A stretch of DNA of 64,000 nt from positions 496,001-560,000 of the forward strand of contig NZ_BMUY01000001.1 of the NCBI RefSeq assembly GCF_014650435.1, given 5' to 3'. A program made the translations under genes and the position numbers. The stretch's first letter is position 1, and each line of letters begins with the position of its first letter. A model generated the notes under the pieces. That model was not told the origin of the DNA. It searched no databases and saw only the letters and a program-made list of their open reading frames with translations. This document shows positions 27,298 through 35,585 of this stretch, in pieces. This DNA is from Streptomyces tendae (GTDB lineage Bacteria; Actinomycetota; Actinomycetes; Streptomycetales; Streptomycetaceae).

Positions 27298-28964
27298 TGC
27301 GCGTCATGGCACAGGTGGCGATGGTCATGAACCTCGACAAGTGCATCGGCTGCCACACCTGCTCGGTCACCTGCAAACAGACCTGGACCAACCGCACCGG
27401 CACCGAGTACGCCTGGTTCAACAACGTCGAGACCCGCCCCGGCCTGGGCTACCCCCGCGGCCACGAGGACCAGGAGAAGTGGAGGGGCGGCTGGCGGCTC
27501 AAGGGCGGGCGCCTCGTCCCGCGCACCGGCGGCCGCGCCCGCCGCCTCGCCCGGCTCTTCGCCAACCCCGAACTCCCCACCCTGGACGACTACTACCAGC
27601 CCTGGACCTACGACTACGAGAACCTCACCACCGCACCCCTCGGCGACGACATCCCCACCGCCCCGCCCCGCTCGGCGATCGACGGCCACCCCACCGCCAT
27701 CACCTGGGGCCCCAACTGGGACGACGACCTCGGCGGCGGCCCCGACCAACTCGCCGCCGACCCGCTGCTGGCCCGCATGAGCGAGCAGGTCCGGCTCGAC
27801 TACGAGCGCGCGTTCATGTTCTACCTGCCCCGCATCTGCGAGCACTGCCTCAACCCGTCCTGCGTCGCCGTCTGCCCCTCCGGCGCCCTCTACAAGCGCG
27901 TCGAGGACGGCATCGTCCTGGTCGACCAGGACCGCTGCCGGGGCTGGCGGATGTGCGTCAGTGGCTGCCCGTACAAGAAGGTCTACTTCAACCACGCCAC
28001 CGGCAAGGCCGAGAAGTGCACCTTCTGCTACCCGCGCATCGAGGCCGGCGACCCCACCGTCTGCTCCGAGACCTGCGTCGGCCGGCTGCGCTACCTCGGC
28101 GTCATGCTCTACGACCCCGACGAGGTCGGCGCCGCCGCCTCCGTCACCGACGAGAAGGACCTGTACGAGGCCCAGCTCGGCTGCTTCCTCGACCCCGACG
28201 ACCCCGAGGTGGCCCGCGCGGCGGAAGCCTCCGGCATCCCGCACGACTGGGTCGAGGCCGCGCGCCGCTCCCCGGTGCACGCGCTGATCACCCGCTACCG
28301 CGTCGCGCTGCCGCTGCACCCGGAGTACCGCACGATGCCGATGGTCTGGTACGTCCCGCCGCTTTCCCCGGTCGTCGACGCCCTCACCGGCAGCGGACAC
28401 GACGGGGAGGACCCGGCCGCGCTGTTCGGCGCGATCGACACGCTGCGCATCCCCCTCGGCTACCTCGCCGAACTCTTCACCGCGGGCGATCCGGGCCCCG
28501 TCGAGGCCGCGCTGTGCCGGCTGGCCGCGATGCGCTCCCACATGCGGCGCGTCAACCTCGGCGAGGAGCAGGACCCGCGGATCGCCGAGTCGGTCGGTCT
28601 CGACGAGCCCGGCATCCTGGAGCTGTACCGGCTGCTCGCGCTGGCCAAGTACGACGAGCGGTACGTCATCCCGACCGCCTACACCGGCTCCGTCCCCGAC
28701 CCCGGCGGCACCGGGGCGGGCTGCAGCCTGGACGGCGTGGGCGGGCCGGGGATGATGCCGGACGGCGCGGAGGGCGGCCCCGGCCTCGGCTCCGACTTCG
28801 GCGAGTTCGACCCCGACGCCTTCCACGCGCCGCCGACCGCCGGGTCCGGCACGTCGTCCGCGCTGCGCGGCCGGGTCAACCTCCTGAACTGGAACGGGAA
28901 GGGACGCCCGGACGGCCTCTTCCCGCGCGCCCGCGGCACCGTGCGGACGGAGCCGGAACTGTGA
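27297..28964 (+). CDS. narH: respiratory nitrate reductase beta subunit
   Basis: The 555-residue electron-transfer subunit with four iron-sulfur clusters linking NarI haem to NarG. Cysteine motifs in order: CIGCHTCSVTCKQTW (about residues 16-30), CEHCLNPSCVAVCP (about 181-194), CRGWRMCVSGCP (about 214-225) and CTFCYPR with CSETC. The Trp replacing a cysteine in the third motif is the NarH signature for a [3Fe-4S] cluster. The start overlaps the narG stop by one base, so the two are translationally coupled. Confidence 0.97.
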   Translation: MRVMAQVAMVMNLDKCIGCHTCSVTCKQTWTNRTGTEYAWFNNVETRPGLGYPRGHEDQEKWRGGWRLKGGRLVPRTGGRARRLARLFANPELPTLDDYYQPWTYDYENLTTAPLGDDIPTAPPRSAIDGHPTAITWGPNWDDDLGGGPDQLAADPLLARMSEQVRLDYERAFMFYLPRICEHCLNPSCVAVCPSGALYKRVEDGIVLVDQDRCRGWRMCVSGCPYKKVYFNHATGKAEKCTFCYPRIEAGDPTVCSETCVGRLRYLGVMLYDPDEVGAAASVTDEKDLYEAQLGCFLDPDDPEVARAAEASGIPHDWVEAARRSPVHALITRYRVALPLHPEYRTMPMVWYVPPLSPVVDALTGSGHDGEDPAALFGAIDTLRIPLGYLAELFTAGDPGPVEAALCRLAAMRSHMRRVNLGEEQDPRIAESVGLDEPGILELYRLLALAKYDERYVIPTAYTGSVPDPGGTGAGCSLDGVGGPGMMPDGAEGGPGLGSDFGEFDPDAFHAPPTAGSGTSSALRGRVNLLNWNGKGRPDGLFPRARGTVRTEPEL

Positions 28965-29638
28965 GCCGCGGCCGCACGGGGAACACCGCCAACGCCGCGG
29001 TGGTCTTCCAGGCCGCCGCCCTGCTCCTCGGCTACCCGGACGGGGACTGGCCCCGCCGCCCGCGCACCGTCCGCGAGACGGTCGCCGAGCTCCCCGGCCC
29101 CGAGATCCAGCTCCTGCTCTCCTTCTGCGACCGGGCGGAGCGGGAGGACCCCCTCGCCGTCGCCGCCCGGTACGTCGCCACCTTCGACCGCAGTCGCCGC
29201 CGCTGCCTCTACCTGACCTACTACACCGACGGCGACACCCGCCGCCGGGGCGCCGCGCTGGCCCGCATCAAGTCCGTGTACCGCACGCACGGCTGGCTGC
29301 CCCCGGACGACGAACTGCCCGACTTCCTGCCGCTGATGCTGGAGTTCGCCGCCCGCACCCCCGAGCCCGGCACCGCCCTGCTGACGGACCACCGCGCCGC
29401 CATCGAGGTCCTGCGCTACGCCCTCGAAGCCCACCGCAGCCCGTACGCCGCCCTCCTCCAGGCCGTCTGCCGGTGCCTGCCGGGCCAGGCACCGGCCAGC
29501 CGCGAGGAGGCCCTGCGGCTGACCCGTACCGGCCCGCCGGCCGAGGCGGTGGGCCTGGACGTCCTGGGGCCCTTCCCCGCCCAGCCGGGGCAACCCGCCC
29601 AGCCCGGTCCGGCGAACGACGAAGGAGCCCGCCGATGA
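28961..29638 (+). CDS. narJ: nitrate reductase assembly chaperone (delta subunit)
   Basis: A 225-residue TorD/NarJ-family chaperone, not part of the final enzyme, needed to insert the molybdenum cofactor and the FS0 cluster into NarG. The family segment RCLYLTYYTDGDTRRRG (about residues 84-100) is intact, as is LPDFLPLMLEFA. The start is a GTG overlapping the narH stop by four bases. The Pro-rich C-terminal tail (about 190-225) is species variable. Confidence 0.93.
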   Translation: MSRGRTGNTANAAVVFQAAALLLGYPDGDWPRRPRTVRETVAELPGPEIQLLLSFCDRAEREDPLAVAARYVATFDRSRRRCLYLTYYTDGDTRRRGAALARIKSVYRTHGWLPPDDELPDFLPLMLEFAARTPEPGTALLTDHRAAIEVLRYALEAHRSPYAALLQAVCRCLPGQAPASREEALRLTRTGPPAEAVGLDVLGPFPAQPGQPAQPGPANDEGARR

Positions 29639-30354
29639 GGCACCTGCACACCGCCCTGTGGGGCGTCCTGCCCTACCTGACCCTGGTGGTGCTGGTGGCG
29701 GGCACGGCCTGGCGCTACCGCTACGACCGCTTCGGCTTCACCACCCGCTCCAGCCAACTGCACGAGAGCCGGCTGCTGCGGGTGGCCGGCCCGCTCTTCC
29801 ACTACGGTCTGCTGTTCGTGATCGCCGGCCACGTCGCAGGCCTCCTGGTCCCCGAGTCGCTGACCGACCGCCTCCACGTCAGCGAGCACCTGTACCACGC
29901 CAACGCCCTGATCGCGGGCGGCACGGCGGGCCTGGCCACGCTGGCGGGCCTCGCGCTCCTGCTCCACCGCCGCCTGCGGACCCCCGCGATCCGGGCCGCG
30001 ACCAGCCGCAGCGACCGGGTGGTCTACCCGGTGCTGATCACGGTCGTCCTCGCCGGACTGACGGCCACCGCGTCCGGTGCGACGGCCCGGTCCACGTACG
30101 ACTACCGGCTCGGCGTCTCGGTCTGGTTCCGCAGCCTGTTCGCCCTGGACCCGGACGTGACCGCCATGGCCGAGGCGCCGCTGGTGTACCGCCTGCACGC
30201 GCTCCTCGCCATGGCCCTGTTCGCCCTGTGGCCTTTCACCCGTCTGGTGCACGCCTTCACGGTGCCGCTGGGCTATCTGGTGCGGCCCTACGTCGTGTAC
30301 CGCTCCCGGGGGCGCGGTGAGGTGGGGGCAGGGGCGGGCCGCCCGGGGCGCTGA
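29635..30354 (+). CDS. narI: respiratory nitrate reductase gamma subunit (cytochrome b)
   Basis: A 239-residue membrane subunit with five predicted helices, taking electrons from menaquinol to NarH through two b haems. Haem-ligand histidines are visible in HYGLLFVIAGHVAG (about residues 56-69) and RLHALLAMALF...RLVHAF (about 186-206). The start overlaps the narJ stop by four bases, with GAAGGAG in front. It completes narGHJI. The Arg/Gly-rich C-terminal tail is cytoplasmic. Confidence 0.95.
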   Translation: MRHLHTALWGVLPYLTLVVLVAGTAWRYRYDRFGFTTRSSQLHESRLLRVAGPLFHYGLLFVIAGHVAGLLVPESLTDRLHVSEHLYHANALIAGGTAGLATLAGLALLLHRRLRTPAIRAATSRSDRVVYPVLITVVLAGLTATASGATARSTYDYRLGVSVWFRSLFALDPDVTAMAEAPLVYRLHALLAMALFALWPFTRLVHAFTVPLGYLVRPYVVYRSRGRGEVGAGAGRPGR

Positions 30355-30372
30355 CGGCTCGGCGTCCGCCGT

Positions 30373-31410
30373 TCAGCGGGCCGCCGGGTGGCGCCGGCGG
30401 CGCAGCGCCGGGTCGAGAAGCGCGGGCGTGGTGTCGAACTTCTCGTGCGCGGCCAGATCCGTGCCCGGCGGGACGATCGCGTCGATCGCGTCGAGGACGT
30501 CGTCGGAGAGCACGGTGTCGGCGGCGGCGAGCTGGGAGTGGAGGTGGTCCAGGGTGCGGGGCCCGACGAGCGCGGCGGTGACGCCCGGATGCGCGGTGAC
30601 GAAACCGAGCGCGAGCTGGATCAGGGTGAGCCCGGCCTCGTCGGCGACCGCGGCCAGCTTCTCGACGGCGTCGAGCCGGGCCCGGTTGGCGGGCAGCGCG
30701 GTGTCGAAGCGCTCGGGCAGGACCGCCGACCGGTGCGTGGCGACCTCGCGTCCCGCGCGCACCGCCCCGGACAGCCATCCGGAGGCCAGCGGGCTCCACA
30801 CCAGCACGCCGAGCCCGTACTGCTCGGTCACGGGCAGCACATGGCTCTCGATGCCGCGCTGGAGCATGGAATAGCTGGGCTGCTCGGTGACATAGCGGCC
30901 CAGCCGGTGCTCGCGGGCGGCCCACTGCGCCTCGACGATCCGATACGCGGGGTAGGTGGAGGACCCGAAGTACCGGATCTTCCCGGCGCGCTGCAGATCG
31001 GTGAGCGCGGACAGGGTCTCCTCGTCACTCGTGTTCGGGTCCCACCGGTGGATCTGGTAGAGATCCACGTGGTCGACGCCGAGCCGGCGCAGGCTGTTGT
31101 CCAGCTCGGTGACCAGCCAGCGACGCGAGGCGCCCTGGTGGTTGGGCTCGTCGCTCATCGGCATGTACGCCTTCGTGGCCAGCACGATATCGTCGCGGCG
31201 CCCGGCGATCGCCTTGCCGACCATCTCCTCCGACTCGCCGCGGCCGTACATGTCGGCGGTGTCGATGAGGTTGATCCCGCTCTCCAGGGCGGCGTCGACG
31301 ATGGCGGTGGCCTCGTCCTGGGTGGTACGCCCGATGCTGCCGAAGTTCATGGCGCCGAGCGCGAGCGAGCTGACCTGCACACCGGTGCGGCCCAAGGTGC
31401 GGTACTGCAT
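30373..31410 (-). CDS. aldo/keto reductase
   Basis: A 345-residue NADPH-dependent reductase. Motifs: VSSLALGAMNFGS, DTADMYGRGESEE (catalytic Asp/Tyr, about residues 50-62), ATKAYMPM (Lys), YQIHRWDPNT (His) and ALVGPRTLDHL for the cofactor. The ATG has GGAGGAA. It is convergent with narI and divergent from a TetR regulator; the two share a promoter region with two 18-bp repeats, so it is likely the regulator's target. Confidence 0.9.
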   Translation of the reverse strand: MQYRTLGRTGVQVSSLALGAMNFGSIGRTTQDEATAIVDAALESGINLIDTADMYGRGESEEMVGKAIAGRRDDIVLATKAYMPMSDEPNHQGASRRWLVTELDNSLRRLGVDHVDLYQIHRWDPNTSDEETLSALTDLQRAGKIRYFGSSTYPAYRIVEAQWAAREHRLGRYVTEQPSYSMLQRGIESHVLPVTEQYGLGVLVWSPLASGWLSGAVRAGREVATHRSAVLPERFDTALPANRARLDAVEKLAAVADEAGLTLIQLALGFVTAHPGVTAALVGPRTLDHLHSQLAAADTVLSDDVLDAIDAIVPPGTDLAAHEKFDTTPALLDPALRRRRHPAAR

Positions 31411-31515
31411 GACGGTTCCTCCACTGGGGTGGCCTGCGTATGGGAGTGGCTTCGTAGGGGTCGAGGCATGACTTGGTGGCGGGCTCGACGCTCTGGCATC
31501 ATGAGGACACCAAGC

Positions 31516-31566
31516 GGAACGCCGTCCCGTTTACTCGCCCAACAATACGGAACGGTGTCCCGTTTA
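31516..31566. promoter_or_regulatory. paired 18-bp operator repeats
   Basis: GGAACGCCGTCCCGTTTA at 31516-31533 and GGAACGGTGTCCCGTTTA at 31549-31566. Starts are exactly 33 bases apart, about three helical turns, so two repressor dimers would lie on the same face. Each has a near-palindromic GGAAC-N3-GTCCC core. Confidence 0.7.
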
Positions 31567-31590
31567 TCAATCGGTGAAGGGAACGGCACG

Positions 31591-32187
31591 GTGAAGGACG
31601 GCGAAGCGGCGACGGGACAGGCGGCCTCCCGGCCCAAGCGCGCGGACGCCCGGCGCAACGAGAAGACCCTGCTCGACGCGGCCGCCGCGGTGTTCGTCAG
31701 ATCGGGCGTGGAGGCCCCCGTACGCGACATCGCGGCCGAGGCCGGCGTCGGCACGGCCACGATCTACCGCCACTTCCCGACCCGGGCGGACCTCATCATC
31801 GGCGTCTACCGGCACCAGGTGGAGGCATGCGCCGAGGCCGGCCCCGCCCTGCTGGCGAGCAGCCCCACCCCGTACGCCGCGCTCGCGAGCTGGATCGACC
31901 AGTTCGTCGACTTCCTGGTCACCAAGCACGGCCTCGCCGCGGTCCTCCAGTCCGACAGCGCCGGCTTCGAGACCCTCCACGCGTACTTCCTCGACCGCCT
32001 CGTCCCCGTCTGCACCGACCTCCTCGCCGCCGCCGCCGACTCCGGCGAGATCGACACCGACGTACCGCCCCTGGCGCTCATGCGCGGCGTCGGCAACCTC
32101 TGCATCGGCGCGGAGACCCCCAACCCGAGTTACGACGCCCGGCAGTTGGTACGCACCCTGATCGCGGGGCTGCGCGCTGCGGACTGA
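31591..32187 (+). CDS. TetR-family transcriptional regulator
   Basis: A 198-residue repressor. Helix-turn-helix: APVRDIAAEAGVGTATIYRHFPTRADL (about residues 41-67). The C-terminal domain is of the SbtR-like kind (SWIDQFVDFLVTKHGLAAVL, LMRGVGNLCIG). The GTG start has GAAGGGAA upstream. It is divergent from the aldo/keto reductase, with paired operators between. Confidence 0.9.
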   Translation: MKDGEAATGQAASRPKRADARRNEKTLLDAAAAVFVRSGVEAPVRDIAAEAGVGTATIYRHFPTRADLIIGVYRHQVEACAEAGPALLASSPTPYAALASWIDQFVDFLVTKHGLAAVLQSDSAGFETLHAYFLDRLVPVCTDLLAAAADSGEIDTDVPPLALMRGVGNLCIGAETPNPSYDARQLVRTLIAGLRAAD

Positions 32188-32263
32188 TCCCGGCCCGGTC
32201 GCGAAGGGCGGCGAGTGGATGTGCGCGGCAGCGATTGCTGGATAAAGTCGACCCGCTACAACT

Positions 32264-32279
32264 GGTTGTGGGGACAACC
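32264..32279. promoter_or_regulatory. GGTTGT-N4-ACAACC inverted repeat
   Basis: Perfect 6-bp arms around GGGG, 27 bases upstream of the Mrr-TerD gene start. Position fits an operator or a promoter-proximal element. Confidence 0.4.
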
Positions 32280-32306
32280 GGTGCAGGGGGGGAGGGCTGA
32301 CAACCC

Positions 32307-34115
32307 ATGAGTCGTCGCACCACGGGGCCCTTCGGGGTCTGGGCCGAGATGCAGCGGCAGCGACAGCGCCGGCTGGAGGCCGAGGCACGGCAGCACAGAC
32401 AGGAGGCCCGGGAGGCGCGGGCCTACGAGCGGCGAGCCGCTCAGAGCTATCGTGAATACAAGCAGGCCGACGCGATCCGCCGAACCGAGGAGCTGGACGC
32501 ACGGGTCGCGATGCTCCAGGACCTGCTGGCCTCGGGGTGCCGGGCATCGGTCTTCCGGCCCTCCGCGCTCATGCGCGCCGAAGAGCTGCCGTCCCTGGCC
32601 GCGGTGATCGAAGGCGTCGGACGCCGGGAGCCCGAAGCCGTGGTCGAGTACTTCTCTGCGGCTCTGTACACCTCGACGGCCTGGCCCGAGGGGTTCCCCC
32701 GTTGGGTCGCCATGACCTACGACCCCGTGGCCCGGCAACTGGTGCTCGACTGGGAGCTGCCCGCGGGCGATGTCGTCCCGCAGTCCAAGTACGTGCGGTA
32801 CATGTACGCGGCCGACCAGTACCGGGAAACCCCCCGACCGGTGGGACAGCGCAGGGCCCTCTACAAGGAAGTCATCGCGCAGTGCGTGCTCCTCGTGCTG
32901 CACGAACTGTTCGCCGCCGACGAGTCCGGCGCCCTGGAGTCGGTGGCCCTCAACGGCTTCGTCGACGGACACGACCCCACGACGGGCCGGCCGGACCGCA
33001 TCTTCCTGGCCACCGTCATGGCCGAGCGTTCCTCCTTCCGCGAACTGCACCTGGCCCAGGTGGACGCGGAGAGCTGCCTGGCCGACGCGCTGCGCGGACA
33101 GGTGTCGGCCCGCCCGGACCAGCTCGTCGCGATCAGGCCGGGCCGTCGGCCCGAGGAGGTCGGCCACCGGGTCACCACCCACGGCGACGTCGAGGAACCC
33201 GATCTGTACGAGATGGACCCGATCGCCTTCGAGGGCCTCGTGGCCGAGCTGTTCGAGGCCATGGGGATGCGGGCGGTCACCACGCAACGCTCCAACGACG
33301 GCGGGGTGGACGTCCACGCGCTGGACCCGACCCCGATCCGGGGCGGGCAGATCGTCGTCCAGGTGAAGCGGTACCGCAGCACGGTGCCGCCCACCGCCGT
33401 CCGCGACCTGTACGGGACCGTCCAGGACGCCGGGGCGAACAAGGGCGTCCTCGTCACCACCTCGGGCTTCGGCCCCGGCTCGCACACCTTCGCCAACGGC
33501 AAGCCGCTGGAGCTGGTCTCGGGGGCCGAACTCGTCGACCTGCTGCACCGCCACGGCCTGCGCGGCCGGCTGGGCGACGGCGGCCGCCCAGCCTCAACCC
33601 CGCCGCCCGCCCCGGACCCGTCGGTGCCCGACGACTACAACATCCTCGGCATGTCCTGGTCCGGGAGCGTCGCCCTGGACGTGTGCGCCCTGGTGTGCCG
33701 GGGCAACCGGATCCTGACCGACGACCACTTCGTCTTCTACAACAACCCGCGGACCCCGGACGGCTCGGTACGGACACTGTCCGCCACCGCACCCGACAAG
33801 GCCGCGCTCTGTGCCTCGTTCGACACCCTGCCGGCCGACGCCGACCGCCTCGTGCTGGTGGCAGCGGTCGACCCGGAGGTCAATCCGGACGCCGACCTGT
33901 CCGGTTTCACGGACGCCCGCATCCGCCTCCTCGACCCGGCCCTGACGGAGCTGGGCCAACTCCAGGTCTCCGACGGCCGCCCGCACGAGACCGCCCTGGT
34001 CCTCGGCTCCTTCCGCCGCAGGTCCACCGGCGACTGGGACTTCGTAGTGGGCGGGAAAGGCTACACCGGCGGCCTGGAGGAACTGCTGCGCGACTTCGGC
34101 GTCGAGGTGGACTGA
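32307..34115 (+). CDS. Mrr-type restriction endonuclease fused to TerD domain
   Basis: A 602-residue multidomain protein. Residues about 10-75 form a charged coiled coil rich in Arg, Gln and Glu. Residues about 90-290 are a conserved-looking region I do not recognise. Residues about 303-415 are an Mrr catalytic domain of the PD-(D/E)xK kind (FEGLVAELFEAMG, GGVDVHALDP, QIVVQVKRYR, GVLVTTSGFG). Residues about 444-602 are a TerD domain (GMSWSGSVALDVCALVC, DDHFVFYNNPRTPDGSV). The family knowledge suggests cleavage of modified or foreign DNA, with TerD as a calcium-binding stress module. Possibly a defence protein; the target is unknown. Confidence 0.85.
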   Translation: MSRRTTGPFGVWAEMQRQRQRRLEAEARQHRQEAREARAYERRAAQSYREYKQADAIRRTEELDARVAMLQDLLASGCRASVFRPSALMRAEELPSLAAVIEGVGRREPEAVVEYFSAALYTSTAWPEGFPRWVAMTYDPVARQLVLDWELPAGDVVPQSKYVRYMYAADQYRETPRPVGQRRALYKEVIAQCVLLVLHELFAADESGALESVALNGFVDGHDPTTGRPDRIFLATVMAERSSFRELHLAQVDAESCLADALRGQVSARPDQLVAIRPGRRPEEVGHRVTTHGDVEEPDLYEMDPIAFEGLVAELFEAMGMRAVTTQRSNDGGVDVHALDPTPIRGGQIVVQVKRYRSTVPPTAVRDLYGTVQDAGANKGVLVTTSGFGPGSHTFANGKPLELVSGAELVDLLHRHGLRGRLGDGGRPASTPPPAPDPSVPDDYNILGMSWSGSVALDVCALVCRGNRILTDDHFVFYNNPRTPDGSVRTLSATAPDKAALCASFDTLPADADRLVLVAAVDPEVNPDADLSGFTDARIRLLDPALTELGQLQVSDGRPHETALVLGSFRRRSTGDWDFVVGGKGYTGGLEELLRDFGVEVD

Positions 34116-34152
34116 GACGCCGCCGACACGAGACTGCCGGGGGGCGCCGGGC

Positions 34153-34371
34153 TCACGACCCGGCTCGCGCCCCGATCCCGCCCGGGCGTTCATCGGGATC
34201 CGAGGGTCCAACCGTCGCCGGTCGTGGTGTGCCGCCGCCGAAGAGCCCGGCGATGTCTGCGTCGGCCGTCGGCGCCGCGAGCAGCCGGTCCCGCATCGCG
34301 CGCCGATACGGCGAGAGGTCCGGCTCGGGCTCCGACGGCTCGGTGGGAGCCGGCTTCTCGGCCCGGGACAT
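34153..34371 (-). CDS. small hypothetical protein, 72 aa
   Basis: Starts ten bases after the stop of the DUF3885-like gene, with GAGGAAG upstream of the ATG, so it belongs to the same transcript. Composition is Pro/Asp/Gly-rich with one helical patch (LSPYRRAMRDRLLAA). No membrane helix or known motif. It is convergent with the Mrr-TerD gene. Function unknown. Confidence 0.6.
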   Translation of the reverse strand: MSRAEKPAPTEPSEPEPDLSPYRRAMRDRLLAAPTADADIAGLFGGGTPRPATVGPSDPDERPGGIGARAGS

Positions 34372-34381
34372 CGTGACTTCC

Positions 34382-34975
34382 TCACAGTCCGGAAGGCGTG
34401 CTGGACAGCCAGTCCACGTGACGGCCGCGAAGCCGGTCGCGTTCGCCGGGCGTGGCGAGAACGACGTCCGCCCCGCCGTCGTAAGGGGCGTGGATGCGGC
34501 GGAGCTCCGTGTCCGTGACGAACACCTCGACGAGCGCCTCGTCGGCCACCGCGCGCAGCAGGGCGTCGACGCAGCCGCTCCGCCAGGGCCGCCGGTCCGC
34601 GTAAAAGCGTGTGTGGGTGTGAAAGGCCGGGTCGGGGTCCTCCTCGTCCGATTCGGTCCACCAGCGGACGCCGTTGGGGTGGAGCTCCCGCCGTGGCGTC
34701 GGGAAAGCGGCCGGTCCGTCGGGCGTACCGGACCAGTCCGAGGTCACGACGTACACGTCTCGGTCGGCGAACAACTCGTCGAGCACGGTGTTGTACCGGT
34801 GCAGCACGACCGCGTACTCGTCCTCGGACTCCGGATACCGCTTCGAACCGGGGAGGCTGTGGAAACGGACCCAACGGTCGGCGTACGTGCTGCGGAACGT
34901 GTGGGTGACGGGCGGTCCCGACGGGCGCCGGGCCCGCCACAGAGCGGCGAGTGCTCCGGGGGAGTGGTCCGTCAC
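34382..34975 (-). CDS. DUF3885-like hypothetical protein
   Basis: A 197-residue soluble protein of unknown function. The segments SKRYPESEDEYAVVLHRYNTVLDELF (about residues 41-66), VYVVTSDWSG and the C-terminal IHAPYDGGADVVLATPGERD...DWLSSTPSGL resemble DUF3885-type proteins, judged by eye. The start is a GTG overlapping the TGA of the upstream DUF4291 gene (GTGA), with GGAG nine bases away, so it was coupled to that gene. Its coupling partner is now frameshifted. Confidence 0.7.
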   Translation of the reverse strand: MTDHSPGALAALWRARRPSGPPVTHTFRSTYADRWVRFHSLPGSKRYPESEDEYAVVLHRYNTVLDELFADRDVYVVTSDWSGTPDGPAAFPTPRRELHPNGVRWWTESDEEDPDPAFHTHTRFYADRRPWRSGCVDALLRAVADEALVEVFVTDTELRRIHAPYDGGADVVLATPGERDRLRGRHVDWLSSTPSGL

Positions 34976-35431
34976 GGTCGCAGGCTCCTCAGTGGTCCTT
35001 CCGCGGCGGGATGCGGCTCCTCCCGCGGCAGCAGGTCCCGCGCCGAGTCGAGGTCGTCGTCGCGTACGAGGGCGTGGCTCTGGTGGGCGAGAGGGGTCAG
35101 GTCGCGGATGGCGACCGCCCACTCGTCGGCGTTCCGGCGTGCGGCCTCGCCGGAGAGTCCGAGTTGCAGGGAGCGGTAGGGCAGGGGCCGCAGGCGCAGG
35201 TCGCGTTCGGGGTCCCACTGGACGCGGGTGGGCGAGCGCTTCAACTCGCGCTGCCAGGTGGCTCGGTCGGGGTGCACGCAGCGCTGGTAGCTCGACAGAC
35301 ACGCGTTGCGCAGGTCCCTCTCGAAGCCCTCGCGGTCGATCTCGACGGCCAGGACGGCCTCCTGGCCGTCCGTCGGGGCCCATCCGCAGCGGTACATCAT
35401 CCACAGGAAACGACGGCTTGATCCATGTCGA
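34972..35431 (-). pseudogene. DUF4291 gene, frameshifted and 5'-degraded
   Basis: The downstream frame encodes LWMMYRCGWAPTDGQEAV, VQWDPERDLRLRPLPYRS and the DUF4291 C-terminus. The preceding family motif STWIKPSF lies in the next frame, and a single extra C at about 35405-35411 (TTTCCTG) separates the two halves. The first ~50 family residues are not recognisable upstream. A 142-residue product from the internal ATG at 35400 would lack the N-terminal part of the domain. A sequencing error at one base could explain the shift, but not the missing N-terminus. Confidence 0.6.
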
Positions 35432-35585
35432 GCAGCGTTCCCAACCTCCACCGTCCGAACCGCTCCAGGGCCCTCTTGCCGTGAGTTCGACGTGTCGGCT
35501 TCGGTGGGAAAACCGCTCGGAATGGCTCCGTGAGCATCGTGGAGCGAGACCGACGGCGCGTGCCAAGACCGGGGCTGGCGCATGC

